From the NCBI GenBank assembly GCA_030544235.1, contig CM060475.1, forward strand, positions 4,693,920-4,757,919: 64,000 bases of DNA. The letters run 5' to 3'. The stretch comes from Lepturacanthus savala. Lineage: Eukaryota > Chordata > Actinopteri > Scombriformes > Trichiuridae. Each line of letters starts with the position of its first letter. Position 1 is the first letter of the stretch. Shown piece after piece: positions 1 to 10,584 of the stretch. The notes beneath the pieces were generated by a model that had not been told where the DNA came from, did not search any database, and worked only from the letters and a program-made list of their open reading frames with translations. The translations under genes and the position numbers were made by a program.

Positions 1-1
1 T

Positions 2-66
2 GCAGGTGGTGATGAGCAGGCCGTAGCTAACCCTGCTCCTCCACAGGGCCCAGAGCCACCAGTGGG
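2..66 (+). CDS. Possible 3' part of a coding exon at the left edge
   Basis: From base 2 a frame is open for about 21 codons (AGGDEQAVANPAPPQGPEPP, then V and a split G codon) and meets a good splice donor, G|GTAAGG, at 66-67. Past the donor the frame stops at TGA near 100. The peptide is acidic and proline-rich, as in disordered parts of regulatory proteins, but I do not recognise it. A random frame this short is often open, so support is mainly the donor. A rival reading uses the acceptor-like CTCCTCCACAG ending at 45. If real, transcription is on the + strand and what follows is intron. Confidence 0.28.
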
Positions 67-75
67 TAAGGTACA

Positions 76-367
76 GAGTGTGGAGGGAGAAAAACAATGA
101 GGCGCTATTGTTGTATAGAGACATTTACCCCGCCTGTGGGCATCAACCCTGATTGCATCACTGAGTGTTCCATACCTTGACCTGTATATCAATTTTCATG
201 ATGATATGAGGTGGTTAATGCCATCAAAAAGCCAAACGAGTGATTGATTGCTGCCACGTCGTCATATGGATGCAGATGGGTCATAAACTCATATTGTTCA
301 TTATTATAGCTTCACCAACTTGTTCTGCATGTTTTAGAAGTGGAGTGAAACTGATGATATCAATTGA
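76..367. other. Unique AT-rich sequence
   Basis: No recognisable gene, repeat or motif cluster. Homology to repeat family A begins near its right end. Confidence 0.4.
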
Positions 368-890
368 GCACTTACAGCTCTGTTGTCCTGTTTCTTCCGG
401 CACTGATCGTGCAGCCAACATTACAAAAGTATTAACATTTCTCAAAAAACGACATGCTAAGACATTAGCTGGTTTAACTGCTACTTTATTCCTCATGCTA
501 ACACAGGTCTTACTCCAAGACACATTCACAGACCCTCAGGAAATCCCAACACTATCACCTAACAAAACAGCATTTGGACCTAAACTCATTTATTTAAAAA
601 CACACACGTGTTGTTGCACTGGAAGAAGTACAAAGGAACACATTTAGCATAAATCCAGTTTTGCTTGGCCTGTCAACATAATTTCAAAACTGATACGTAG
701 AATGACAACCAAACATTCAACTTACATTGTAGCAGTTTTCTTACAATAACTGTATTTGCATATGTCTCCTTATTTCTATTAAGACTATGTAACATTCCAA
801 CACACCTTCATTAACAAAACATGACAAATCTACTGAAGCTTACACTTTTCTGTAGGAATACATACATACTATGGCAGCACTGCTCTAGTA
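368..890 (+). repeat. Dispersed repeat family A, copy 1 (5'-truncated)
   Basis: This block aligns by eye with 12860-13430, 23560-23990, 42560-43110 and 63590-63860. Shared landmarks are the CCTGTTTCTTCC segment, TTAGCTGGTTTA followed by GCTACTTTATTCC, CACAGACCCTCAGGAAATCC at about 529, and TTTCTTACAATAACTG near 738. It lacks the 5' third seen in copy 2, including the SINE-like head. Open frames across it are not conserved between copies. The class is unknown; a non-autonomous DNA element or retroelement remnant are both possible. Confidence 0.8.
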
Positions 891-929
891 ATATAAAACA
901 GCACCATTACAACAGGGCCTGTACTCGGG

Positions 930-1220
930 CCCTAATAAAATCCCTGGCTACCTCCTGATGTTTGTACGGGCCGGCCGCCGGGATCAAGTTCGCCGTCTCC
1001 CAAAACATTAAGAAGCGTCTTCGTCTTTGCACAGACGGCGGAGACAAATAAATGAGACGGTGTCGGCTCGAGCCAAGGAGAAGCAGACGCTGTGACCATA
1101 GTTAGCGAGCAGCCTGGACCCTCCTCTGAGACTAGACCAATTAAGATAAGAGGCCGTTAACAGGAAGTGCTTGTTTGACATCCTGTCACGTTAACGAGGA
1201 CAACCATAATTGGACTTGTG
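930..1220. other. GC-rich block, candidate conserved noncoding element
   Basis: A GC-rich, CpG-containing patch between AT-rich repeats. It has CGCCGTCTCC near 990 facing GGCGGAGAC near 1037 as an imperfect inverted pair, and TTAAGATAAGA (GATA-type core) at about 1141. There is no long clean frame. A regulatory role is inferred from composition only. Confidence 0.3.
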
Positions 1221-1354
1221 TATTTAACAGTAGGCGTAAAATGCTGGTAATCGTCAGTGCTACATTTCGAAGGAGGAATTTCTTTCATTTCTGTAAACAT
1301 AAGCATGTATTTGTGCCTTGTAAGACCTATTCGCACAAGAAATAAGCAACTGTA

Positions 1355-1781
1355 TTAACCCACTGAAGCCTGAGCCTTTAACTCAACGACTTTCATTTCA
1401 TGCTTAAAATAAACAATCTAAATGTGACTCATACAGCTTTTTTTCTGACATGATACTAGATTACTTTTTTATGTTTTAAGCAACATTACATTTCCAAGTG
1501 CTTCCTCTCGTATGACACCATCAACTTCCCTGCCCCTTTCTCATGAGAACATGGCAAAGACAAACCCTCCCAGAAAGAGTCATTTTATTCAGATTATTAT
1601 GATTTTCAACCCTGACATGTATATATCTATTTAATCATTCAAATCTTTAAAGTAACCTTAATAATTAAGGTTATTTTCTGCAAAGAAAAGTATATAAAAT
1701 GTCAAAAACGGATACATAAAATGGTTGTTAGTGACTCAATTGATATCATTATATGCATGAAATCTTACTTAAATGGGTTAA
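1355..1781. mobile_element. Possible piggyBac-type MITE (TTAA-bounded)
   Basis: The block starts ATTAACCCA and ends TGGGTTAAT, a 9-bp perfect terminal inverted repeat that includes TTAA at both ends (1355-1358 and 1778-1781). TTAA duplication with CCC/GGG beyond it is the piggyBac habit, and the same arrangement is much clearer at 9033-9295. Length is 427 bp and no coding remnant is seen. The inverted repeat is short enough to be coincidence. Confidence 0.35.
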
Positions 1782-2640
1782 TCATAGATTCATGTTATGA
1801 ATCTGTGGTGGCATTCAAGAAACGATGTTCAAACATATTAAAGAGCCAGCCAGGTTCCTTTTATTGAAGATCCTAATGTTTATTTTAAAGGGACGCTCAA
1901 ACACTAGAAAACTAAATCTCTGCATTGACAGTCAACAAATCATCTCAGTCCTTGGCAGCGGTGCCTTTGCTGCTTGTCGGCAAATTTCACCAGCACCGAG
2001 CTCGCAAACATTAAACCCTTTGCCGGCTAAACCCGGGGCCAGTGTAACACTATGCAGGTGCAGGGCTCAAGGGGAGCTGCCGTATATATGTTGGAGTTCC
2101 TGTTTGTTTGGGCTTGGCCCCGCTTTCAAGCGCCAGGAGGAGAGCTGGCTGGGGTTCTGCTTGGGATCAAACCTGGGCCTCGCGGTGGGGGGAGAGAAGA
2201 CGAGAAAAAAAATGGCTGGTGTTTATTGTAGCAGTGGTTGCCTGGAAGTGACTGGCAGCAAGCACGCATGGTTTGTCAAAATGAACAGAGGCCAGAGGCA
2301 TAAAACAGACAAGCTCTTCATACAAGGGAGATGACTGGGACCACACTTACTGCACACGGAGAATTGCACAAACACAGTATCAATGTCTGTGATTTCAGAG
2401 CCCGTTATGAATTCCCATGCATGTGTCCGGAATCTATTAAAAGTCGCTTTTGGGTTGCACTAATTCTCCCGGTGTGAACCTGTGTCAGCGTTGAATGTGC
2501 ATGAATGAGATAATGACACTCGGCTTATGTAAACACAGATGCTAAATAAAAAATGCAAGTCACTCATCAGCGGAATTATAGTGCTGAATTGTGTTTCTCT
2601 GCTGGCTTTGCGATAACCAGGACATTCTTTAACCTGAGCA
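1782..2640. other. Unique block, candidate conserved noncoding sequence
   Basis: Mixed-GC, complex sequence without repeats. A 169-codon frame at 1825-2334 has no protein-like pattern and mixed codon use, so it is not called a gene. The 1930-2330 part is GC-rich and the 2400-2640 part AT-rich. Confidence 0.25.
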
Positions 2641-2860
2641 CCTCCAATTAGAGGATTGGAGAAAGGGGTGGGGAAGGGGGGTTTGAGGTGGGGGGGTGCT
2701 ATTGCTTTGACCCGCCCGCTGTACTTGGAGGCGCACTCGAGAGATGTGGCGGCAGGATATCGCAGAGGAAAAACAGGCTCAGCCTCAGATGGCCAGAGGC
2801 TGCCTGTGCCTCTCTATCAATGCAAAACAGACTACTTCCTTGGGCAAAGAGGACATTTCA

Positions 2861-3030
2861 CTTTCTTTTTTTTTTTTTTATAAGCCTCCTTTCTTTCTTT
2901 TTTTTTTTCTCCCAGCTCACATTAATTTTGAAAGCGGAGAGGGGAAGGCAGAGGGGGCACGAGACGAGCAAGAGACAGAGAAAGAAGACAGACAGGGGCG
3001 GAAAAGAAAAAGGCAAAGAGAGCCAGATGA
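2861..3030. repeat. Poly-pyrimidine tract followed by purine-rich tract
   Basis: 2861-2912 is almost all T and C with two long T runs. 2930-3030 is nearly all purine. The strand asymmetry flips between the two, and frames crossing it code only for low-complexity F/S or K/R/E runs. Confidence 0.7.
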
Positions 3031-3563
3031 AAAGCATCTTTAGGACGGCGGAAACATCTGGTTTTAGATTCCCCCGAAAGGAAATTGCAAATAGACAAAA
3101 CTCTTATGTTTTGATTTATGTTATTATTTGATGGCTGGGTGACACCAGGAGCCACTGGTTGTAAATACAGGAGCCGAGCTATACGTGACGCTACAATAGA
3201 GATGTAGGCTGTCGACGTTTCCCTCTGGAGGTCTGGGTCGGGTGTTAAGAGGCCCGTCAGAGTTAGTTGGCTGCACCTGAAGAGGGAGGGGGTGACCTCA
3301 GGAGATGCCTCCTTACTATTCTGCTTCTAATAACATCCACAACCGCTACGTTCTGTTCTAAATTACACAAAACTGAATCGTTAATTGGATGAACGGATGC
3401 AGGGGAAAGAGGGGAGGGAGGAATGGAGCCTCAGAGGATACAGACATGATGGAGGAGGAGAAAGAGAACATTGAGGATGTTCTCTTATTTTACAGCCTCT
3501 GTTTTACCCCATCAAAAAAGATCTATTAGGAAATTAGACTATTAATAAGGTTAAGGGTTAAAT
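3031..3563. other. Unique sequence, nothing identified
   Basis: Includes a short purine-rich run at about 3399-3475. No gene or repeat was recognised. Confidence 0.4.
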
Positions 3564-3851
3564 TTGGGGGTATTTGAGAACAGAACTGTAAGAAATACCA
3601 TGGTTCCAGCAGTAATCACAAATGTGGGCTTAAGTGGCTTCATCTCTATAGAGAGTGCTGCAGCAACAAGTGGGCAGTACCCAGCTCATCTATTCGGAAA
3701 AACCAGCCCCAACGGCATGGCTGGAACATGTGGTTGTATTTTGACCCTCCAAACTGTCCATTGTGGAGGAGGTACAGAATGTTCAGTGCCAAAAAATCCT
3801 CCCATTGCAACTGTTCAAGCAGCAGCTCCTAATATAGTGTTGAGGCGTTAG
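3564..3851. other. Unrecognised block with long frames on both strands
   Basis: The + strand is open for 95 codons from a non-ATG start and ends TAG; the - strand is also nearly open, with two stops. It is G+C-richer than the flanks and ends abruptly near 3850, where AT-rich sequence resumes, so it could be a transposon coding remnant. The translated text (Cys- and Thr-rich in one frame) matches no family I know. No second copy was seen in the window. Confidence 0.2.
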
Positions 3852-5362
3852 GATAACCTCTGAACTAGCCTCCAACCAAGAACACTGGAGTAGGTGGATT
3901 CTTGTCCGAAGAACATTCAGGTCAAAATTAGATAATATCCACGCGATACATGAGATGGAGCTTTTCTTTATATGTTGTTTACTTAACTTATTTTGGCAAA
4001 TAATAAGGCAAAAAGCATATTAAGTAGCAGATTTGAGAAACATTTGTAAAGATAAACCTGTTGAAATCAGATGTGACAACATTTTACAAAGTATGAACAT
4101 CATACCAACAACTTCAATTTTCTTCCAAATTGACATTTATGGTGAAGTTTAGTCAACTCAAACCACTGGAGTTTGAAGGTTAGCAAAGAACATCATGGTT
4201 AAAAGAAACAAGTGTTGACTTTTTGTTGAACAAATGCCAAACACTTTGTTCTACCAGCTTCATCACTTGTATAATGTTAAACCGCATAAACCCATATAAA
4301 CAATTATATGATAAGTAATACAAGTAAAATATATTAAAGAAAATCAATATATTGTCACCCTATTAAAACAATGGAAGAAATCATTTTTCAAGTTTTGAGG
4401 TAAACACAAAAAACTTTATCAAATGCAGAGAATATTAGACTTATTAACCAATTTCAATCAAAAAGGCTCTGACAGTGGATGACTGTGGACATACATAGAA
4501 TATCGTTTGTCACATGTAACATAAAAGAATAAAGTGCCGCCATTTTCTCGTGTGACTTGAAGTTTAAACCTGGCTTAAACTCTCCTTTCATTCCATCGTG
4601 CAAACTCTAAACTTACATTACCTAGTTAAATGTCAGGTCCCTGTCATCTTTCCCAGGCCTTCCTTGCCTGTTTTTTATTGAAGGAAACTCATCTCCAACA
4701 TCCAGTTGTGATTACTTTTTAAGATTCTTGCATTCTTGCTTTTTGAACTAACCACCATCATGAAAGCTTGATAAACTGCCCAGGGTAGACATTTTATCCT
4801 ACATATTCTAAAAACTTTGACTTGGGCAAATAATAAAATGGCCTAAGTCTCCTCTTCACAATTAAGGATTAAGAGGAATTTACAATTTATTAGTGTCAGT
4901 GAGTCTCTGAGCATAATAATATTCAATAATGCTGCTGACTGGCTGTCTAATGTTCCATGTCATACAGACGCACAGGAAAAACACCTTGTTATGCCTCAAG
5001 ACAGTACTCAAGTGTGTGTTCCCTACTTTTTTTGTTGTAATTGGTGACTACAGAGGGACCCTATCACATTAAGGGTAAACAGCAGCAGTGGTGAGCATAT
5101 GGTCCATTATGGTCAGGACAATTAGTAGAAAATATAAGAAATGGTATCAAAGCCAGAGACAGACAATTTCATGACAAATGGTCAGAAATGATAGGAAAAT
5201 GCATGGATTTCTATCAAATAAGACATGCAGACTGATCATGTTTGATGTTGTGTGTAGTCACCCCCTAAAGACCCATTCTGAGCCAGGATAAACCCTGCAT
5301 GTCATTGCTAAGGGACTCATTTTATCCACTGTACATCCAAAGAAAATCTGTCAGTGTGTCCG
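3852..5362. other. AT-rich unique sequence
   Basis: About 1.5 kb with no frame worth reporting and no recognised repeat. The part from 5220 to 5362 directly precedes repeat family C and may be older repeat sequence. Confidence 0.4.
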
Positions 5363-5530
5363 CCTGGGTCTACCCATCCTTCACTGCACGCAAATTCACT
5401 TTGCTGTGAAATTCAGTCTGGAAACTAAGGACCCAGGTTTCCTTTCATCTAGGGAGCCAATCACAGAACAGGGGAGGATACAGAAAGACAATGACGAAAA
5501 CACAGAAACAACTTTGTTCATAACTGTGGA

Positions 5531-5544
5531 TCCAACATGGCGGC
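5531..5544 (+). promoter_or_regulatory. YY1-like site over the start codon of repeat family C
   Basis: AACATGGCGGC closely fits the YY1 consensus AANATGGCGGC and overlaps the ATG. The same motif is kept in copy 2 at 49743-49753. YY1 sites at the 5' start of transposon genes are known, for example in human L1. Confidence 0.4.
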
Positions 5545-5632
5545 AGACAGTAATTTACCTTTCGACACAGCCTTAGAATGTGTTCTCGGTAACTTTTAGT
5601 TCCAAATGATTTAATCCTCATTGTGTATCAGG

Positions 5633-6161
5633 TACACTACCACTCAAAAGTTTGGGGTCACTGAGAAATGTCCTTATTTTTGAAAGAAAAGCACTGTTTT
5701 TTTTCCAATGAACATAACTTTAACCTAATCAGAAATACACTCTATATATTGCTAATGTGGTAAATGACTATTCTAGCTGTTTTTCGGTGCAATATCTACA
5801 TAGGTGTATAAAGGCCCATTTCCAACAACTACCACTTCATTGTTCTAATGGTACAATGTGTTTGCTCATTGCATCAGAAGGTTAATGGATGATTAGAAAA
5901 CCCTTGATGCTATCATGTTAGCACAGCTGAAAATAGTTTAGCTGGTTAGACAAGATAGAAAACTGAAAGCAAAGTTTGGAGGAAAAAAAAATATTATTTC
6001 AAATACAAATCATTATTTCTAACCTTGTCAATATCTTGACTATATTTTCCATTCATGTTACAACTCAACTCATTACAACCTCAACTGGTAAATAAAAGTG
6101 TGACTTTCCATGGAAAACACAAAATTGATTGGGCGACCCCAAACTTTTTAACAGTAGTGTA
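5633..6161 (+). mobile_element. Tc1/mariner non-autonomous element (MITE 1), 529 bp
   Basis: It begins TACACTACCACTCAAAAG followed by TTTGGGGTC and ends with the inverse, GACCCCAAAC through AGTAGTGTA, giving terminal inverted repeats of about 28 bp with few mismatches. TA at each end is the Tc1/mariner target duplication. The interior is typical of this fish family and has no transposase frame. Related copies lie at 11782-12051 (same orientation) and 15307-15715 (inverted). It sits inside repeat family C, so it is the younger insertion. Confidence 0.9.
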
Positions 6162-6270
6162 TGATAGATATGATTGGCATAAACTATGTACAGACGCATT
6201 TGACAGATATTCATAGCACCCTATAATGGTGGTTTCCAGACCAAATATCAATCTATGTTGATATGAGTTT

Positions 6271-6712
6271 CGGTGTTCGGAGCCAAGCCATCACTGCGTA
6301 AAGTGCCACAATAAAGGTACACAAGCCGACAATATAAGGCACGACTGTGTGTAGAAATGCTTCCTGATGAAACAGCTGTGTGGAGGTGAGCCGTGGTTGT
6401 CCTCCAGGCCATTCTCGCCTGCCTCACCACTCTGGAAAGGAAAGATTTACAGCGGCAGCCTTGGAAAAAAAGCCGCTCGCAACATCTGGAGACGCATGAC
6501 ACCGAGGCATGGTTGGTGGTGACAGTGGCTAATTTAAAGGTAGTAAAAGTGTTAGCAGGGACCCGGGGAAGAGTGATGGACAGCTGCATTCCCCCGGCTG
6601 ACCAGGGTGTGAAGACATTGCAGAGCGGGAAATAAAAGGGCCCGGAACAGACTGGAGGTCTCACCGGGCCATACTATTCCCCCCAGCTTCAGATTCATTA
6701 GCCTGGAGAATG
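6271..6712. other. Unique block, candidate conserved noncoding sequence
   Basis: GC-balanced complex sequence with long but overlapping frames on both strands. None has protein-like features. Confidence 0.25.
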
Positions 6713-6714
6713 AG

Positions 6715-6845
6715 CCGGAGAGAGAAAGAAAGAAAGAGAGGTGGAAAGAGAGAGTGAGAGCAAGATGAGACAAAGGAAAAGATGGAACAAGACAGGCGGT
6801 GAAAGCGAGAGGAGAGTGACTGAGAGAGAGAGGGAGAGGATCAAT
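6715..6845. repeat. Purine-rich (GA/GAAA) tract
   Basis: Nearly all A and G on the + strand, with GAAA and GAGA units, giving S/L-rich low-complexity frames on the minus strand. Confidence 0.75.
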
Positions 6846-6849
6846 CAGG

Positions 6850-7735
6850 AGGCGCAACAATAATGGAGGGTTGGGGATGTGGAGGGGAGCAAAACCCCAA
6901 TCAGAGAGAAAATCTCACTGTAATTCTGTTTGCTTGCCGCACATTGCGGCCGTAATTGCCGTGATCATTTACGGCCGATGACAAATCTAGCCCCGGATTA
7001 TTGTTTTCCTCTGATATGAACTATCCCATTTGTTCCGGTGTCTATATAGCCAAGAGTGTACGTTTCCTGCAGAACGCCGCGTCCCCCTCTCTCTCTCACT
7101 GCTGCGGAATTCATTTCTGCGTGACCCCTTTAAAGGAGTCAAAAGACAGCTTGGCGCAGCAGCCAATGTTCACCATAAAAACCGGGAATCTAGGATAACA
7201 AAAAAAAAAATAATAAAATCCCATTTTTGGCGTACCTGTCCAGAGAGCATGCATATGCATGAGCACATACGGGTGGTGGGTGGAGAGGTAGGCGACACGA
7301 TCCCTGCAGTCGAAAAACTAAATAGTGAGCTTGACCCATTTTATCTCAGAAATATACACCTCGAGACTAGTTTGTTTTTTAAGCCACAAGTGTGTGTGTG
7401 TGTGTTTTTTTCAGCACTCCCAAAAACACACACTCGTTTGTTTCAGCCAAGAAGGGTAATGAGACAGCCTGCCTCGGCAATAAGTTTAATGTCACAAAGA
7501 AAGATCTCTTTTTGTGGGTGTTTTTTGCCCATTGAGGGAGTTAATTGCTGAAGAGAATTAATTAGAAAATGTTGACTTGAGAATTGTACATTGATTACTG
7601 TAAATATTCTCCAGAGTTTTTCCTCCGCTAATTGAGAAGCATTCGGCGTGGTGCATCTTATTACGTGGGCTACTCTATTAGCTGCAGCACATCCTTGCCA
7701 GTATTGATTTTTTTTTCTTATCCTTTTTTTTTGTT
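6850..7735. other. Strong candidate enhancer / conserved noncoding block
   Basis: A repeat-free stretch with many homeodomain-type cores: TTAATTAG near 7558, CTAATTGA at 7628-7635 and GTTAATTGC near 7540. It also has an exact POU palindrome at 7249-7260 and an imperfect inverted pair GGCCGTAA / TTTACGGCC at 6948-6976. Wording of this kind is typical of vertebrate developmental enhancers; conservation was not tested. Confidence 0.4.
7249..7260. promoter_or_regulatory. Exact MORE-type POU dimer site
   Basis: ATGCATATGCAT is a perfect 12-bp palindrome and is identical to the MORE element on which Oct-1/Oct-4-class POU proteins bind as dimers. It lies inside the candidate enhancer block. About 0.004 occurrences of a given 12-mer are expected by chance in 64 kb. 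Confidence 0.5.
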
Positions 7736-8155
7736 TTGTTTTGATGAAGTTTAATACAGTGAGATGCCCAACATATCTGCAAATATTCATGTTGCAATTA
7801 GTAATACTCTATATGGTGAAAACCATGTCCACATGCTTAGGTCTACAGACGTTTTTCTCAAATGAAGAGAGTAAAGGAAGTGTGTGTGGTAGCATTAGTT
7901 TTACTTGCATGAAGCTTCCTTCTGAACCCCTAAACAGGTGATGGATGCACAGTTTAACCCTTCAACCACTTGCCCCATCCCAGCGTGCCCTGTCCATGTT
8001 AACCATGTAACACACGAGCACACACAGGGCCGCACAGAGAGACAGACAAGCAGACAGGTGGAAGACTGAGCCCTTGTAATGAAACATGACTGGTGAAGGG
8101 TGAACAGCCCCCTCCCTCCAAAACACACACACACACCCTCACACACACCTCACCT
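7736..8155. other. Unique sequence, nothing identified
   Basis: No gene or repeat was recognised. Short CA-rich runs lie at 8123-8147. Confidence 0.4.
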
Positions 8156-8520
8156 CAGGAGAGACAGCTGAATGGGGAAGAGGGAGAAGGGAGGGAAGAG
8201 CAGGGATAGGCTGACAGACAGGCCCAAATCAGAGCCCGGAGAGGGGGAGACACGATAAAAATTCAATACGGAACACACACACACACACAAGTGCATCAAC
8301 TATCTCCTCGCTGGAAGGAGAAAACTAAAGTCGAAGGAAGGGCAGGAGAGGAAGTGGGTTGAAAGGTGAGGGGGAGAACAGTGATGGATGCAGAGAGGAA
8401 GAGGCAGGGAGGGCGAGGAAGAATGTGATTGTGATGGCAAGTCAGAGAGCAGTGGACAGAGGTAGAGAGAGAGATTGATGAATGAAAGAAAGGAAGAAAG
8501 AGAGCAGAATGTTGCAAAAA
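8156..8520. repeat. Long purine-rich tract with (CA)n
   Basis: About 360 bp with strong A/G bias on the + strand, interrupted by a short CA run at 8273-8289. The minus-strand frame here is a composition artefact. Confidence 0.6.
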
Positions 8521-8765
8521 AAGTTCATGTGGTCTTATAAATGTGCACTGAGAAGCAACGGTTGCTGGACTTGTACAGTAAGTGGTAGCAAATGATGGCT
8601 ACATAACACACAGAGGGTAAAACTTTTTTTTTTCCCCCATTCTTTTTCATGTGTGCTCAATCAAAACTGACAGACATAAAGTGATCCGAGGACCTGATCC
8701 GAAATGCATCTGACCTGTATAGACCCAAACACATTTTTCTCCTGCAGTCATTAAGACACAAACTG
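8521..8765. other. Unique sequence
   Basis: Nothing recognised. The right end may belong to the poorly bounded repeat B that follows. Confidence 0.35.
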
Positions 8766-8945
8766 ACACGGCCAGATGGTTTGTTACACATAACCATCTG
8801 GGAAGCTGTCCTTAGAAACTGTTTGGGAAAGGGCAGGCACTTTCAAAAAAAAAAATACTTGGCAGGAAATTGATGAAGCATCCGTCGATTGCTGTCCATC
8901 GTGGGCTGAGTGAGACGTCATCTCGTGATCATGAGGTCATACAAG
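8766..8945 (+). repeat. Dispersed repeat B, copy 1
   Basis: It aligns with the reverse complement of 50450-50630. Shared segments include GGCCAGATGG, ATAACCATCTGGGAAG, GGGAAAGGGCAGG or a close variant, ATACTTGGCAGG and, further on, GTGATCATG. Both copies keep a hairpin, CCAGATGG facing CCATCTGG with a loop of about 14 nt. The sequence is familiar as a common teleost interspersed repeat, but I cannot assign its superfamily. Confidence 0.7.
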
Positions 8946-9032
8946 ACCTTGATTGATTGGTCAAAACTACTACAGATCAGAATCCAAATGGAAAAGCTAA
9001 ACCAGGATGGTCCAACCGCCTTGGAATAATAA

Positions 9033-9295
9033 TTAACCCTTATGTTGTGTTCCCAGTCAAATCTGACCATTTTTGTCATTGAAAAATGTGGTTAATATGT
9101 GATTGACCTAAGATTCCATGACTTTGTCCACAAAGAGGATTTCAAAATAAATTGTATTAATTTACATACGATTTTGTGTGTTTTATTCAACTTTTGTATT
9201 GTTTTATGTTGTTTTATGATGAGTCTTAATGGAATGGTCAAATCTGACCAGGAAAAAAACTAATTAATTAACATGAAACACAACATGATGGTTAA
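9033..9295. mobile_element. piggyBac-type MITE, 263 bp
   Basis: TTAA at 9033-9036 and 9292-9295 brackets inverted ends: TTAACCCTTATGTTGTGTT on the left and the inverse of TTAACCATCATGTTGTGTTT on the right. Further in, GTCAAATCTGACC occurs near both ends (about 9056 and 9239). TTAA target duplication plus the CCCT-TGTTGTGTT terminus identifies the widespread fish piggyBac-derived MITE group. No transposase frame remains. Confidence 0.88.
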
Positions 9296-9629
9296 GATTC
9301 TGTGTAACCACAACCGACAGCAGGTCTGCTTGGATCCATCATTTAAAACAGACCTAGAACTGAGATCCACGGCCTATTTTACTTTTACTCTGACTATATT
9401 TTTTTGGGACTAGTCCAACTCCAGACCTCCTGTTACAAACTGAGCTGACACATAAAGATGGAGACCCAAAATGATCTTTTACTTCTTGCTACATTTGTAC
9501 AAAAGTTTTGGGGGTTATTTGAATTTCCTGCAACTTCTCTCCACATGCCTCCTCCTCTCTATTTCACCCTTCCTTTTTGATTTCTTTCACCTACTCTCCC
9601 TCCTCCCCACTCCTCCCTCCCCGCCTGAC
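9296..9629. other. Unique sequence ending in a pyrimidine-rich run
   Basis: Nothing is recognised up to about 9540; 9540-9625 is C/T-rich and gives misleading leucine- and serine-rich frames. Confidence 0.4.
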
Positions 9630-9900
9630 TGGAAGTGCATGTATACCTATCCAGGCAGCAGTGCTGGAGGGGTCCCCCAGGGCTGGAGTCCTTTGCTCCG
9701 GGCTGTTTGATGTTGAGCCGGCGCGGAGGAACCTCAGCCCCCGCCCAGAGTTCGCTCCCATCATCAAACATCCCGGCTGGGGGCCGGGCCAAGGCTGTGG
9801 CCCTAATCAAACACAGCGCCCCTATGGACCCCCTCGTACACTCCAAATGGGAGAAAAAGACTAATTATCGAGGCAACCTTCAGAATCACTCAGCGGCATC
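9630..9900. other. GC-rich block, candidate regulatory element
   Basis: GC-rich with CpGs and open on both strands in several frames because of composition. Clustered GGGGCC/GGCCC words; no splice-bounded coding frame. Confidence 0.3.
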
Positions 9901-10073
9901 TAACACTGACAGAAACTCCTGCTTCTTACCGTTTAGGTGAGGTGTGTGTTTGGTTCTGGAACAAGGTTATGCGCCGGTGTTGGAGGAGATTAGAGGGTGG
10001 GAAGGGAAAGAAAATTCCCCCACTGAGGAAAAGATACAAGTGAAAGACGTTGTCGTTAGTTCTGCAGCTTATC

Positions 10074-10584
10074 TACAGCTCTGGAAAAAAAATAAGAGAC
10101 CACTGCATTTTCTTTTTCTGAAATCAGCATCTCTACATGTATTCCAGCCATTCCATTCCAGCATCTGTTGCAATTCCAACACATGCACACCTCATTCTGC
10201 TTAAAGAGGAACCAGGAGTGGAATAAAGTCACCCAAGAACAATGGTAAAGACTTGAGAGCATGACAAGACGAATGAAAGCTGGGATTAAAAAATAAGGGT
10301 TATTGCACTAAATATTGATTTCTGAACTAATTTTAAGTGTAAACATTAGTACTATTAATTTGATCTTGTTTCTTGCATTGTTTGAGGTCTGAAAACATTG
10401 CATCTTTTTTGCTATTTTGACCATTTGTCAATTTCTGCAAATAAATGCTCTAAACGATCATTTTATTTGGAATTTGGGGGAAATGTTGTCAGTAATTTAT
10501 AGACTGAAACAAAAATGTTCCTTTTGCCCAAACATAAAAAGCTGATAATTTTGCAGTGGTCTCTTTTTATCTTCCAGAGCTGTA
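10074..10584 (+). mobile_element. Tc1/mariner deletion derivative with transposase remnant, 511 bp
   Basis: The left end TACAGCTCTGG, then AAGAGACCACTGCA, is matched by the inverse at the right end (TGCAGTGGTCTCTTTTT to CCAGAGCTGTA), giving terminal repeats of about 36 bp with TA duplication. This end sequence marks a Tc1-like family abundant in fish. Around 10255-10312 a + strand frame reads ESMTRRMKAGIKK, the usual C-terminal signature of Tc1 transposases. It is then broken by a TAA and a one-base frame change before the expected terminal residues. The rest of the transposase gene is deleted. Confidence 0.9.
10255..10312 (+). pseudogene. Tc1 transposase C-terminal fragment (broken)
   Basis: A short in-frame run, ESMTRRMKAGIKK, matches the E-S-M-x-R-R-M-x-A-V-I ending of Tc1-family transposases, followed directly by TAA. 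Only the last ~20 codons of a normally ~340-residue enzyme remain and the catalytic DDE residues are absent, so it cannot be active. Confidence 0.7.

Larger units (their letters stand above)
5363..6270 (+). mobile_element. Repeat family C, copy 1, interrupted by a Tc1-type MITE
   Basis: 5363-5632 and 6162-6270 align with the two halves of the uninterrupted copy at 49581-50025. The element begins CCTGGGTCTACCC. At 5537 it has an ATG within AACATGGCGGC, opening a frame that reads MAADSNLPFDTALE and stops at TAG near 5599. The same start and register occur in copy 2, with several differences at third codon positions, so this was once a coding exon of a parent element. The MITE at 5633-6161 splits the copy after that stop. 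Confidence 0.7.

Noticed and set aside
1825..2334. 169-codon frame on the + strand
   Set aside because: Composition is mixed with no recognisable motif and no splice sites in phase. More likely chance in GC-rich noncoding DNA.
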